Assembly (NCBI GenBank): GCA_030348385.1 | Contig: JAUCFP010000006.1 | Coordinates: forward strand, 4,987,501-5,051,500 | Origin: Cytobacillus sp. NJ13 | Lineage (GTDB): Bacteria; Bacillota; Bacilli; Bacillales; Cytobacillaceae | DNA length: 64,000 nt | Reading direction: 5' to 3' | In this document: one piece after another, positions 54,552-63,941 of the stretch | Layout of the letters: each line of letters opens with the position of its first letter | How positions within the stretch are numbered: position 1 is the stretch's first letter | Program-made: the position numbers and the translations under genes | The notes under the pieces: generated by a model | Seen by the model: the letters and a program-made list of their open reading frames with translations, nothing else | Databases searched by the model: none | What the model was told of the DNA's origin: nothing

Positions 54552-55457
54552 ATGGCAACAGAAGAAGGAAAGTATAATATTAAGGCTGTATCTAAGATGC
54601 TCGGCATTCAGCCAGGAACGTTAAGAGCATGGGAAAGACGGTATCAAATCGTTGCTCCCAAGAGAAATGAATCAGGCCACAGGCTATATACAGAAGAACA
54701 TATCAAAGTGTTAAAATGGCTGATCAGGAAAGTGGATCAGGGTTTTTCCATAAGCCAGGCTGTTTCCCTTTTGGAAAATAAGGAATTAAATGCCGAGCCG
54801 CTTCAGATGGATAAGGAAGGTGATCGGTCTGGTGCCCTCGCCAATGAGCTTCTTGAAGCTCTTCTTCAGTTTAATGAATCAAAAGCACATGATTTAATTA
54901 ATCAGGCTTTTAGTTTTTATACCATAGATAAAGTCCTAATTGATATATTAGGCTCTCTTCTTGTAAAAATCGGACTTCTGTGGGAAGAGGGGAAAATAAC
55001 AAGTGCACATGAGCATTTTGCCTCATCCATATTAAGATCCAGAATTGGGATGATTCTCCATTCTTTTCCGCATAACGGGGTCCTGCCAAAGGTGATAGCA
55101 GTCTGCGGACCTGGAGAAGCTCATGAATTAGGGCTTTTAATTTTTACTTTATTTTTACGCAGAAGGGGATTTGAAGTCGTTTACCTTGGGACAAGCATTG
55201 CTGAAGAAGATATTGATACTGTGATTGAAATTGTTAAACCAAAGTTTGTATTCTTTTCCTGTACGATGAAGTCCAACGTACCTGAAACCCTAAAACTTCT
55301 AGAGAGACTTACAGATACTTATGGGAAACTGCATGTAGGCCTTGGGGGATTCGGCATTGATACCCTTAGTAATGAAGAAAAAATGAAGTATGAACAGTTT
55401 ATTCCCGGCGGTTCCACACATGAATGGGAAGAATGGATTAGAGAACGGCTCCTATAA
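54552..55457 (+). CDS. MerR-type B12-binding photoreceptor regulator (CarH/LitR-like)
   Basis: 301-aa regulator. A MerR helix-turn-helix (about 8-75, AVSKMLGIQPGTLRAWERR) is followed by a cobalamin-binding domain. The W-x9-EH motif (W144, E154, H155) and E-x-H-x2-G (E189, H191, G194) are both intact; H191 is the predicted cobalt ligand. In CarH and in LitR of B. megaterium these features mark AdoCbl-dependent light-sensing repressors; here it is inference. ATG 54552 has GGAGGG 6 nt upstream; ATG 54534 is earlier but weaker. Confidence 0.8.
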   Translation: MATEEGKYNIKAVSKMLGIQPGTLRAWERRYQIVAPKRNESGHRLYTEEHIKVLKWLIRKVDQGFSISQAVSLLENKELNAEPLQMDKEGDRSGALANELLEALLQFNESKAHDLINQAFSFYTIDKVLIDILGSLLVKIGLLWEEGKITSAHEHFASSILRSRIGMILHSFPHNGVLPKVIAVCGPGEAHELGLLIFTLFLRRRGFEVVYLGTSIAEEDIDTVIEIVKPKFVFFSCTMKSNVPETLKLLERLTDTYGKLHVGLGGFGIDTLSNEEKMKYEQFIPGGSTHEWEEWIRERLL

Positions 55458-55583
55458 TATAAGATCTGGCGGTTAATTGCCGGGTCTTTTCTTTTTTTAA
55501 GTCATACAAAATAAGACGACTCACAAACTGAGCAATGTTTCATACACTAAACCAAAGAGTTGGTTCAGGGCAGGGGGCTTATT

Positions 55584-56162
55584 ATGCGCTTAGAACGTTT
55601 GAATTATAATAAAATCAAAATCTTTCTAACATTAGATGATTTGAATGATAGGGGACTGACTAAGGAAGATGTCTGGAAGGATTCTCTAAAATGGCACCAG
55701 CTTTTTCATGAGATGCTGGAAGAGGCAAGTGAAGAATTTGGAGTAGACATTCAAGGCTCAGTTGCTGTGGAGATATTCTCCATGCAGGCTCAGGGAATGG
55801 TTATGATCGTTACAATGGAGGAGCAGATGGATGAAGAGCTCCTTGAGGATGGTTTTATTGAAATGCAAGTAACTGTTGAGGGCAGTGAAGATATATTATT
55901 CGAGTTCCAGGATTTTGAAGATGTAATTCAAATGGCTAAAGAGCTGAATCGTGTGCAGATTGAGGAAGGAAGCGTATATTGTTATAAAGAAATGTATTAT
56001 TATCATGTTACAGATTTAGCGGGAGAAGACATTCATAGAGTTATTGCCATATTAGCTGAGTACGGTGATTCAGACTTTACCAGCATACATGTAATTCAGG
56101 AATATGGGAAAGTACTTATCGAGTCCAATGCTGTAAAAAAGCTGATTGAATACTTTTCATAA
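55584..56162 (+). CDS. ypbH: Adaptor protein MecA-like YpbH (MecB)
   Basis: 192-aa MecA family adaptor that brings proteins to ClpCP for degradation. The start MRLERLNYNKIKIFLTLDDL and the C-terminal beta-rich domain with ESNAVKKLIEYFS are typical. An acidic central region is normal for the family. ATG 55584 follows a GGGGG site. In B. subtilis ypbH is the MecA paralogue at this place. Confidence 0.9.
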   Translation: MRLERLNYNKIKIFLTLDDLNDRGLTKEDVWKDSLKWHQLFHEMLEEASEEFGVDIQGSVAVEIFSMQAQGMVMIVTMEEQMDEELLEDGFIEMQVTVEGSEDILFEFQDFEDVIQMAKELNRVQIEEGSVYCYKEMYYYHVTDLAGEDIHRVIAILAEYGDSDFTSIHVIQEYGKVLIESNAVKKLIEYFS

Positions 56163-56165
56163 GGC

Positions 56166-56196
56166 GGAAGAGGGGGAGATCCTCTTTTTTTTTTGA
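56166..56196 (+). terminator. Terminator after ypbH
   Basis: AGAGG pairs with CCTCT and a long T run follows. Confidence 0.75.
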
Positions 56197-56512
56197 ACAA
56201 AGGCAGTCTCTTTTTTTGCAGGCTGCCACAGGGATCAGCAGGCAGGATGATAACAGCGAAATGCAGTGAATTTGGATTAAATGGTCATGAACTATATAAA
56301 AATTGGGTAAAACAAGTATAGTTAATCAGCTGCAATAATAGCATAAAAATGGAAAAGTTTTTAAATATACAGTAAAGAAGGAAATGGGATGTTTCTTTTA
56401 GGCTTAAACGGGAAAACGGGTACTAGGAGTAAACAGAAAATTCCCTTTAATACCAAGGCTGAGAGCGGTTTCATAAAAAAATTAAAAAATGCGGAAAAGT
56501 AGATTATTCTTC
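56197..56512. other. Gap upstream of gudB
   Basis: About 315 nt with no supported gene. It is AT-rich near the end; I see no riboswitch or hairpin of note. Confidence 0.35.
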
Positions 56513-56540
56513 TTGCATAAATTAGGCAAAGGTGTATACT
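56513..56540 (+). promoter_or_regulatory. Sigma-A promoter of gudB
   Basis: TTGCAT (56513-56518) and TATACT (56535-56540), 16 nt apart. Confidence 0.6.
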
Positions 56541-56592
56541 AATCCATGGAAGCGGACAACTAATGAAAGTGATTTTTCTAGGAGGTTTACAA

Positions 56593-57867
56593 ATGGTAGC
56601 CGAGAAAGGTACTGATTCAAATAAAGCTGAAAAATTGGACGTCTTAAAGTCGACTCAAACTGTCATACATAAGGCTTTAGGGAAGCTGGGATATTCGGAT
56701 GAGGTATATGAGCTTCTAAAAGAGCCAATTCGCATGATGACAGTGAAAATTCCTGTACGGATGGATGACGGAACAGTAAAAGTCTTTACTGGCTACCGGG
56801 CCCAGCATAATGATGCAGTGGGTCCTACTAAAGGCGGTATTCGTTTTCACCCGAATGTAACTGAAAAGGAAGTAAAGGCACTGTCAATTTGGATGAGCTT
56901 AAAATGCGGAATTGTGGATCTTCCATATGGCGGAGGTAAAGGCGGAATCGTTTGTGACCCTCGCGATATGTCCTTCGGTGAGTTAGAGCGGCTAAGCCGC
57001 GGGTATGTACGGGCAATCAGTCAAATTGTGGGGCCGACTAAGGATATTCCTGCACCTGATGTATTTACCAATTCGCAGATCATGGCATGGATGATGGATG
57101 AATACAGCCGGATTGATGAATTTAACTCTCCAGGCTTCATTACCGGTAAACCACTTGTACTTGGCGGTTCACATGGACGGGAATCAGCAACAGCTAAAGG
57201 GGTTACAATTTGCATCCGGGAAGCTGCCAAGAAAAAAGGCATTAATCTGGAAGGTGCAAGAGTTGTTGTTCAGGGATTCGGGAACGCTGGAAGTTTCCTC
57301 TCAAAGTTTATGCATGATGCCGGTGCAAAGGTTGTTGGCATTTCAGATGCATATGGCGGTTTATATGATCCGGAAGGCCTTGATATCGATTACCTCTTGG
57401 ATCGCCGAGATAGCTTTGGCACTGTGACAAAATTGTTTAATGATACAATTACAAATAAAGAGCTGCTTGAGCTTGATTGCGATATTCTTGTTCCTGCGGC
57501 CATCGAAAATCAGATAACAGAAGACAATGCACATAATATAAGAGCAGGCATTGTAGTGGAGGCGGCTAACGGCCCAACTACTTTGGAAGCTACACGAATC
57601 CTTTCTGAGCGAGGGATACTGCTTGTCCCTGATGTACTGGCTTCTGCCGGCGGTGTAACAGTTTCATATTTCGAATGGGTACAAAATAACCAGGGATATT
57701 ACTGGACTGAAGAAGAAGTAGAAGAAAAGCTTGAGAAGGTAATGGTTAAGTCATTTGATAATATTTATCAGACGTCCCAAACCCGCCGTGTGGATATGCG
57801 CCTGGCTGCTTATATGGTTGGTGTGAGAAAAATGGCGGAAGCTTCAAGATTCCGCGGATGGATTTAA
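56593..57867 (+). CDS. gudB: NAD-specific glutamate dehydrogenase GudB
   Basis: 424-aa hexameric-type glutamate dehydrogenase that turns glutamate into 2-oxoglutarate plus ammonium. Conserved motifs include GPTKGGIRFHP, LPYGGGKGG (catalytic Lys region) and the NAD fold GFGNAGSF. AGGAGGT lies 6 nt before ATG 56593; the frame is open to 56563. The length and sequence show no in-frame duplication that would inactivate it, unlike the 9-bp repeat allele of B. subtilis 168. Confidence 0.93.
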   Translation: MVAEKGTDSNKAEKLDVLKSTQTVIHKALGKLGYSDEVYELLKEPIRMMTVKIPVRMDDGTVKVFTGYRAQHNDAVGPTKGGIRFHPNVTEKEVKALSIWMSLKCGIVDLPYGGGKGGIVCDPRDMSFGELERLSRGYVRAISQIVGPTKDIPAPDVFTNSQIMAWMMDEYSRIDEFNSPGFITGKPLVLGGSHGRESATAKGVTICIREAAKKKGINLEGARVVVQGFGNAGSFLSKFMHDAGAKVVGISDAYGGLYDPEGLDIDYLLDRRDSFGTVTKLFNDTITNKELLELDCDILVPAAIENQITEDNAHNIRAGIVVEAANGPTTLEATRILSERGILLVPDVLASAGGVTVSYFEWVQNNQGYYWTEEEVEEKLEKVMVKSFDNIYQTSQTRRVDMRLAAYMVGVRKMAEASRFRGWI

Positions 57868-57909
57868 TTATAAATTTCCATTTGTGAAAGTAAGACATTT
57901 GAATAATCA

Positions 57910-57947
57910 TAAAAAATCTCCTATCATAAACTGATGGGAGATTTTTT
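57910..57947 (+). terminator. Terminator after gudB
   Basis: AATCTCCTATCA pairs with TGATGGGAGATT, followed by a T run. Confidence 0.9.
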
Positions 57948-58000
57948 TATAAACCAAAATATGGAATTTTTTCCTTGGTATTGATTAAGGAGTGAGAATC

Positions 58001-58981
58001 TTGAATATAGACGCTATTATTGTTGGCGGAGGACCCTGCGGATTGGCAGCTGCCATAGCCCTTCAGGAAGCTGGGCGTAACCCGCTTGTTATCGAAAAGG
58101 GCAATATTGTAAACGCAATTTACCACTATCCAACACACCAAACTTTCTTCAGCACGAGCGAAAAGCTCGAAATCGGCGGGGTACCCTTCATAACGGAAAA
58201 TTACAAGCCTAAGAGAAACCAGGCGCTGACTTATTACCGGGAAGTAGTGAAAAGAAAGGGCATTAAGATTAATGCCTTTGAAAAAGTTCTCCAAGTAATT
58301 AAAAATCAATCTGAGATATTTGAAGTACTAACAGATAAGGGCGTTTATACCTCCAATAACGTAATAATTGCTACAGGGTATTACGACCATCCAAATTACA
58401 TGGGAGTTCCAGGAGAGGACCTGCCAAAGGTTTTTCACTATTTCAAAGAAGCCCACCCTTATTTTGACAAAGACGTAACGGTAATTGGCGGGAAAAACTC
58501 AAGCGTCGATGCTGCGATCGAACTGGTTAAAGCAGGAGCCAGAGTTACGGTGATCTATCGCGGAACAGAATATTCACCAAGCATAAAGCCATGGATCCTG
58601 CCTGAATTTGAGTCCTTAGTTAGAAATGGCGTCATTAACATGAAATTTAGTGCACATGTGAAAGAAATCAGTGAAAATAAGCTGACCTACATGGTGGATG
58701 GCCAGCAATTCGACATTAAGAACGATTTTGTATTTGCCATGACTGGCTACCATCCGGACCACGGATTTTTAAGGAGTATGGGGATTCAAATAAATGAAGA
58801 AACAGGCCGCCCTCATTATAATCCTGAAACGATGGAAACGAATGTTCCTGGAATATTTATTGCGGGTGTGATAGCTGCCGGAAATAATGCCAACGAAATT
58901 TTTATTGAAAATGGCAGATTCCATGGCGGACAAATTGCGAAAGCTATATTTGAAAAAGAGAGTGGCAATAACAAAGGCTGA
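58001..58981 (+). CDS. ypdA: Bacillithiol disulfide reductase YpdA
   Basis: 326-aa FAD/NADPH enzyme (YpdA/Bdr) that reduces oxidised bacillithiol in redox homeostasis. The N-terminal Rossmann motif is VGGGPCGLAAA with the key Cys, and a second nucleotide fold reads VIGGKNSSVDAA. The end ENGRFHGGQIAKAIF matches the family. TTG 58001 has AAGGAG 8 nt upstream; GTG 57992 is possible. Follows gudB as in B. subtilis. Confidence 0.92.
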   Translation: MNIDAIIVGGGPCGLAAAIALQEAGRNPLVIEKGNIVNAIYHYPTHQTFFSTSEKLEIGGVPFITENYKPKRNQALTYYREVVKRKGIKINAFEKVLQVIKNQSEIFEVLTDKGVYTSNNVIIATGYYDHPNYMGVPGEDLPKVFHYFKEAHPYFDKDVTVIGGKNSSVDAAIELVKAGARVTVIYRGTEYSPSIKPWILPEFESLVRNGVINMKFSAHVKEISENKLTYMVDGQQFDIKNDFVFAMTGYHPDHGFLRSMGIQINEETGRPHYNPETMETNVPGIFIAGVIAAGNNANEIFIENGRFHGGQIAKAIFEKESGNNKG

Positions 58982-59004
58982 TCACATGGGATCAGCCTTT
59001 GTTA
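58970..59004. terminator. Bidirectional terminator between ypdA and ansA
   Basis: AACAAAGGCTGATC pairs with GATCAGCCTTTGTT. It serves convergent ypdA and ansA. Confidence 0.93.
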
Positions 59005-59012
59005 TTGGATAT

Positions 59013-59981
59013 TTATATTTGAAAAATCTCTTCGATATTTTGCTGGGTTTCCAGTCCGATTAGCAGTTTAATTCTTGCTTTTTGCCCGTTTAGTCCATTA
59101 GAGAAAATAACACCCATGTCCTTAAGGTGTTTTCCGCCTCCGTCATAGCCATATACATCTTGAGCAATTCCATTGAAACATCGGGAAACCAATACAATCG
59201 GAATGTTCTTTTCTGTAAGAGCTTTAATGCCTTCGATTGTGGCTGGTGGCAAATTCCCTTGTCCAAGTGCTTCAATTACAACTCCGTCAAAATCTAAATC
59301 ACCTATCGCATACAGCAGAGAAGAATCCATTCCGGCAAATGCTTTAATAAGTGTAACTTTTTTTACAATAGCATCTAAAGGATAATATTCTCTATTTGTG
59401 GGCGTGTTATGGAATAATACACCTCTCTTTGTGACAATTCCGATTGGTCCATACTGCGGGCTTTGGAAAGTAGATACATTGCTTGTGTGTGTCTTTGTCA
59501 CATTTTCCGCCGTATGAATTTCATCATTTAAAACGACCAGAACCCCTTTGTCTTTTGCTTCTTCGCATGCAGCTACGCGAATGGAGGACATTAGGTTGTA
59601 AAGTCCGTCAGAGCCAATTTCATTACTTGATCTCATAGCACCTGTAACAACGATTGGAAGGGATGTTTTTACAGTCAGATCCAGGAAATAGGATGTCTCT
59701 TCTAATGTATCTGTCCCATGGGTAATTACTACGCCGCTAATCTCTTCTTTTGCCAGGCTTTTTTCAATGATTTCCTTCAATTTAAGCATTTCTCTCGGTG
59801 TTATATGCGGTGAAGGGAGATGAAAAGGCTCTTCAACCAGTAATTCTGCAAGGGAAAGCAGTTCCTTTGTTTTTTCAGTTAATGGATTATTGTCTGTCGG
59901 CTTAACAGCACCAGTTGCTGCATCCTCACTCATTGAAATGGTGCCTCCGGTGTGTATAACAAGTATCTTTTTTTTCTCCAT
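59013..59981 (-). CDS. ansA: L-asparaginase
   Basis: 322-aa type I/II asparaginase that hydrolyses asparagine to aspartate. Active-site motifs are HTGGTISM near the start (Thr nucleophile) and VVITHGTDTLEET (second Thr-Asp) near residue 88. The protein lacks a signal peptide, so is cytosolic. Good context with ypdA and prsW as in B. subtilis. Confidence 0.93.
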   Translation of the reverse strand: MEKKKILVIHTGGTISMSEDAATGAVKPTDNNPLTEKTKELLSLAELLVEEPFHLPSPHITPREMLKLKEIIEKSLAKEEISGVVITHGTDTLEETSYFLDLTVKTSLPIVVTGAMRSSNEIGSDGLYNLMSSIRVAACEEAKDKGVLVVLNDEIHTAENVTKTHTSNVSTFQSPQYGPIGIVTKRGVLFHNTPTNREYYPLDAIVKKVTLIKAFAGMDSSLLYAIGDLDFDGVVIEALGQGNLPPATIEGIKALTEKNIPIVLVSRCFNGIAQDVYGYDGGGKHLKDMGVIFSNGLNGQKARIKLLIGLETQQNIEEIFQI

Positions 59982-60112
59982 GTTAATCCCCCAATTTTAG
60001 CTTTGAATTAAATTATGATGCGAAATATTTGTTTTCCAATATTTGAATAATCATTTTAATTCTTTCTATATCATGATACGATTAAGAAAACAGATTGAAA
60101 AGAGGGCAGCTC

Positions 60113-60802
60113 ATGCTGGGAATATTATCCGCTGGCATCGCGCCGGGGTTGGCACTATTAAGCTATTTTTATTTAAAAGATCAATATGAGTCTGAACCCA
60201 TATCAATGGTTTTTAAAACTTTTTTGTTTGGTGCTTTGCTCGTGTTCCCCATCATGTTTATCCAGTATGTTTTAGAGACTGAAGGGGTGCTTCAATCCAG
60301 TTTGATGGATGCATTTCTGTCCTCAAGCCTGCTGGAAGAATTCTTTAAATGGTTTATATTATTTTATACTATTTATCAGCATATAACATTTGATGAACCA
60401 TATGATGGAATTGTGTATGGTGCTTCTGTGTCACTTGGCTTCGCCACTGCAGAAAATATCTTCTATCTCGTCGCGCTCGGTGTGGAACACGCTCTTGGAA
60501 GGGCCTTGCTTCCGGTTTCCAGTCATGCTCTCTTTGGTGTTATCATGGGCTATTATATAGGAAAAGGAAAATTCTCGGCAACCTCGACAAAAAAATGGAT
60601 AGCCTTCTCGCTCTTTATACCTTTTCTCCTTCACGGTATTTACGACTACATCCTGATTTCCCTAAAACATTGGATTTTTATCATGTTTCCCTTTATGATT
60701 TTCCTTTGGTGGCTGGGCTTAAGAAAAGTCAAAAAAGCAAGGGCACATAGCGTGAACCACATGAATAATCAATTCGATATACAGAAAACTCTCCATTCCT
60801 GA
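60113..60802 (+). CDS. prsW: Intramembrane protease PrsW
   Basis: 229-aa membrane protease that starts proteolysis of anti-sigma-W RsiW in B. subtilis. Eight or so hydrophobic segments, with the catalytic LLEEFFKW (Glu-Glu) and later His motifs SSHALFG and [11 protein letters not shown] 60113 follows GAGGG; TTG 60095 is an extended alternative. A terminator follows. Confidence 0.92.
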   Translation: MLGILSAGIAPGLALLSYFYLKDQYESEPISMVFKTFLFGALLVFPIMFIQYVLETEGVLQSSLMDAFLSSSLLEEFFKWFILFYTIYQHITFDEPYDGIVYGASVSLGFATAENIFYLVALGVEHALGRALLPVSSHALFGVIMGYYIGKGKFSATSTKKWIAFSLFIPFLLHGIYDYILISLKHWIFIMFPFMIFLWWLGLRKVKKARAHSVNHMNNQFDIQKTLHS

Positions 60803-60815
60803 TGGAGGGTTTTTT
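60787..60815 (+). terminator. Terminator after prsW
   Basis: AACTCTCCAT pairs with ATGGAGGGTT and T residues follow. The left arm overlaps the last codons. Confidence 0.85.
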
Positions 60816-60928
60816 ATTTTGCCGAAAACCGCTCCTAAAGTAAAAAGACACAAGTTATTGAATAAAAAGCCAAGGACTACAAAAAATAGGGTCAATGAAA
60901 AAAGATTGACTTTTGGAGGTTTAAATCC

Positions 60929-61768
60929 ATGAAAAAGAATTTTTTGGCAGGAAAGGTTCTTCTCATAATCTCGCTTTGTGTTCTGGGAATTCCATTGAGC
61001 GGGAATATGGACAAAGCTAATGCCTTTTCGAACCAGGTTATCCAGCACGGAGCAGTGGGAGATGATGTAATCGAGCTTCAGTCCCGCCTGCAGTATTTAG
61101 GATTTTACAATGGGAAAATCGATGGAGTTTTTGGGTGGGGAACCTATTGGGCGCTTAGGAATTTTCAATATGAATTCGGACTTCCGATAGACGGGCTTGC
61201 TGGCCAGGAAACAAAAAACAAGCTTGCGAAAGCATCCAAATATAACGAGCAGTATGTGAAAGAACAAATCAATAAGGGCAATAAATTTACCCATTATGGC
61301 GGAGTGGACACTGAAAAGCAGACTAAGCCACAGCAAGGTGGATCTTCCGGGGGAACGGCACAGCAGCAGGAAGCTCCTAAAAAGCCAACTGCTGCAAATG
61401 TGCCTAACGGATTCTCAGAAAATGATATCCAGCTGATGGCGAATGCTGTTTATGGAGAATCAAGAGGGGAACCGTACACAGGCCAGGTGGCAGTTGCCGC
61501 AGTAATCTTAAACCGTGTAGACAGTGCTTCATTTCCAAACACTGTTTCTGGCGTTATATTTGAGCCTCGTGCTTTTACTGCCGTTGCCGATGGACAGATA
61601 TGGTTAACGCCGAATGATACAGCAAAAAAAGCCGTCCTTGATGCCATCAATGGATGGGATCCAACAGGCGAGGCACTGTATTACTTTAATCCGGATACAG
61701 CTACAAGCGGATGGATTTGGACACGGCCGCAAATCAAGCAGATTGGAAAACATATATTCTGTAAATAG
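60929..61768 (+). CDS. sleB: Spore cortex-lytic enzyme SleB
   Basis: 279-aa germination hydrolase that cuts cortex peptidoglycan (lytic transglycosylase). Signal peptide about 1-32, then a peptidoglycan-binding domain (about 40-98), a linker of Gly/Gln/Ser, and the catalytic domain with the Glu in VYGESRGEP near residue 180. A TGAATA at 60859 with an A-rich -10 is a weak sigma-G-like promoter. First of sleB-ypeB. Confidence 0.95.
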   Translation: MKKNFLAGKVLLIISLCVLGIPLSGNMDKANAFSNQVIQHGAVGDDVIELQSRLQYLGFYNGKIDGVFGWGTYWALRNFQYEFGLPIDGLAGQETKNKLAKASKYNEQYVKEQINKGNKFTHYGGVDTEKQTKPQQGGSSGGTAQQQEAPKKPTAANVPNGFSENDIQLMANAVYGESRGEPYTGQVAVAAVILNRVDSASFPNTVSGVIFEPRAFTAVADGQIWLTPNDTAKKAVLDAINGWDPTGEALYYFNPDTATSGWIWTRPQIKQIGKHIFCK

Positions 61769-61782
61769 AGGGGTGAATGATC

Positions 61783-63132
61783 ATGCTTAGAGGAATTCTC
61801 ATAGGCGTACTTGCACTGGGTGTTGCCGGTACAGCGTTTTGGGGCTATCAGGAACACCGGGAGAAAAATGCAATCCTAATTAATGCCGAAAATAATTATC
61901 AAAGGGCATTTCATGATTTAACTTACCAAATTGACCTATTGCATGACAAAATCGGAACAACCTTAGCGATGAATTCGAGAGCTTCACTATCACCTGAATT
62001 GGCAGAAGTATGGAGATTGACTTCAGAAGCTCACTCAGATGTTGGCCAGCTGCCTCTCTCGCTTCTTCCTTTCAATAAAACAGAAGAGTTTCTATCCAAT
62101 ATCGGAGATTTCAGTTATCGGACAGCAGTAAGGGATTTGGAGAAGGAACCTTTATCGGATAAGGAACATCAAACACTAAAGCAGCTCTATAAACAGTCTG
62201 CTGATGTTCAGCAGGATTTGCGCAAAGTTCAGCATATGGTGCTTGAAAAGAACTTGCGGTGGATGGATGTAGAAATGGCGCTCGCTTCCAATGAGGAAGC
62301 TGCAGATAATACAATCATAGATGGATTTAAGACAGTGGAAAAAACGGTTGAAGGCTATGGAGAGACTGACTTTGGACCTGCATTTGTAAATATGCAGAGG
62401 AAGGATGAAAATTACAAATATCTTAAGGGCAAAGAAATAACAGAAGAAGAAGCTGCACGAATAGGTCAGCAATATGCAAGTCTGGGAAATAATGTGAATA
62501 TCAGAGTGACGGAAAACGGCAAAGGATCTGATTACGGGTTTTATAGTGTCAGTATTCAAAATAAAAAAACAAAAGAAGAAGCAAACATGGATATCACTAA
62601 AAAAGGCGGTTATCCAATCTGGTTTATACTGGATCGGGAAGTGGCGAAACAAAAAGTAAGCCTTAATGAAGCAAGCAATAATGCGGTTAAATTTCTGAAA
62701 GACAATGGCTTTAAGGACCTTGATTTATTTGAGAGTGCCCAGTATGACAATTTAGGGGTATTTACCTTCGTGTCCAATCAGGATGGCGTAAGAATTTATC
62801 CGGACTCCATTCGTGTGAAAGTTGCGCTTGACAATGGCAGAATGGCAGCCTTTTCAGCTGAAGATTATTTAAAAGCTCATCATCAGAGAGAAATTCCTGA
62901 GCCTCTAATTACTGCAGAAGAGGCGAGAACAAAGGTGAATCCACAGCTGAAAGTCATGGAAGACAGACGGGCAATAATCATTAATGATTTGAATCAGGAA
63001 GTTTCCTGTTATGAATTTCTGGGCACATTGGGTGAAGATACCTACAGAATCTATATTAACGCAGAAACAGGACAGGAAGAAAAAGTAGAAAAGCTAAAAA
63101 ATGCTGAACCAGTATTTGAAGATGTACTGTAG
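61783..63132 (+). CDS. ypeB: Germination protein YpeB
   Basis: 449-aa protein needed to hold and protect SleB in the dormant spore. An N-terminal membrane segment (about 3-20) is followed by a helical domain and three PepSY-like domains (about 200-440). ATG 61783 has GAGGGG 9 nt upstream; ATG 61777 lies only 3 nt away. Same transcript as sleB, with a 14-nt gap. Confidence 0.94.
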   Translation: MLRGILIGVLALGVAGTAFWGYQEHREKNAILINAENNYQRAFHDLTYQIDLLHDKIGTTLAMNSRASLSPELAEVWRLTSEAHSDVGQLPLSLLPFNKTEEFLSNIGDFSYRTAVRDLEKEPLSDKEHQTLKQLYKQSADVQQDLRKVQHMVLEKNLRWMDVEMALASNEEAADNTIIDGFKTVEKTVEGYGETDFGPAFVNMQRKDENYKYLKGKEITEEEAARIGQQYASLGNNVNIRVTENGKGSDYGFYSVSIQNKKTKEEANMDITKKGGYPIWFILDREVAKQKVSLNEASNNAVKFLKDNGFKDLDLFESAQYDNLGVFTFVSNQDGVRIYPDSIRVKVALDNGRMAAFSAEDYLKAHHQREIPEPLITAEEARTKVNPQLKVMEDRRAIIINDLNQEVSCYEFLGTLGEDTYRIYINAETGQEEKVEKLKNAEPVFEDVL

Positions 63133-63281
63133 AGAAAGCCGGATAGGCTTTCTTTTTTTTGTTTTAAATAGTATTTGGGTCTTTTTGCCCAAATACTTCA
63201 AAAATGCTATTGCAGGATTCTTTTATACCGGTCATAATTAAATGACAAGATTATCCTTTTAATAAGGGGAAGTGTGTCAGT

Positions 63282-63941
63282 GTGATAAATATTGGAGAGA
63301 CATTGCTGCTGGAATTAACGTACTCGGAAAAAACCGAGAAATATAAATGCAAGCTTGCTGAAAGAGAAGGAAATAATCTATATATTGATTATCCAATAAA
63401 TCAGGAAACGAATAAAACTGCTTTCCTGCTCGATGGGACTCAGCTGAAGGCAACCTTTTTGGCTGAAGATGGGACGGTATATCTTTTCGAAAGCGAAGTT
63501 AAGGGAAGAGTTAAGCTTAAGATCCCGATGATGATTTTATCATATCCGGGGGACGAACATTTGGTGAAAATTCAGCGGCGCCAGTTTGTCCGGGTTGAAA
63601 CACCTGTTGATGTTGCTATCCACCCGGAAAGTAATGAATTTATTCCTTTTGTATCCGTTACGGATGATATTAGTGCGGGCGGGGCTGCAATTATCGCACA
63701 AACGAGCAGCTCTTTAAAAGCGAATATGCAAATACATACTTATTTCGTATTAGCTATGCAAAACGGCGATAATTATTATTTGCGGCTTAAAAGTAAAGTA
63801 ATCAGAGTTTCTGAACTCCAAAATGGAAAAACGCTTATTTCTGTTCAGTTTATGGAGACAAGCCCCCAGGACAGGCAATTGCTTCTGCGCTTTTGTTTCG
63901 ATAGGCAATTGGCCATGAAGAAAAAAGGCCTGGAAATATAA
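63282..63941 (+). CDS. ypfA: c-di-GMP-binding PilZ protein YpfA (MotI)
   Basis: 219-aa PilZ-domain protein. The N-terminal YcgR-like domain is followed by PilZ with RRQFVRVETPVDV (c-di-GMP Arg motif) and DDISAGGAAI (D/NxSxxG). In B. subtilis YpfA/MotI is a flagellar clutch that stops the motor when c-di-GMP is high. GTG start with AAGGGGAAG upstream. Follows ypeB as in B. subtilis. Confidence 0.92.
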   Translation: MINIGETLLLELTYSEKTEKYKCKLAEREGNNLYIDYPINQETNKTAFLLDGTQLKATFLAEDGTVYLFESEVKGRVKLKIPMMILSYPGDEHLVKIQRRQFVRVETPVDVAIHPESNEFIPFVSVTDDISAGGAAIIAQTSSSLKANMQIHTYFVLAMQNGDNYYLRLKSKVIRVSELQNGKTLISVQFMETSPQDRQLLLRFCFDRQLAMKKKGLEI

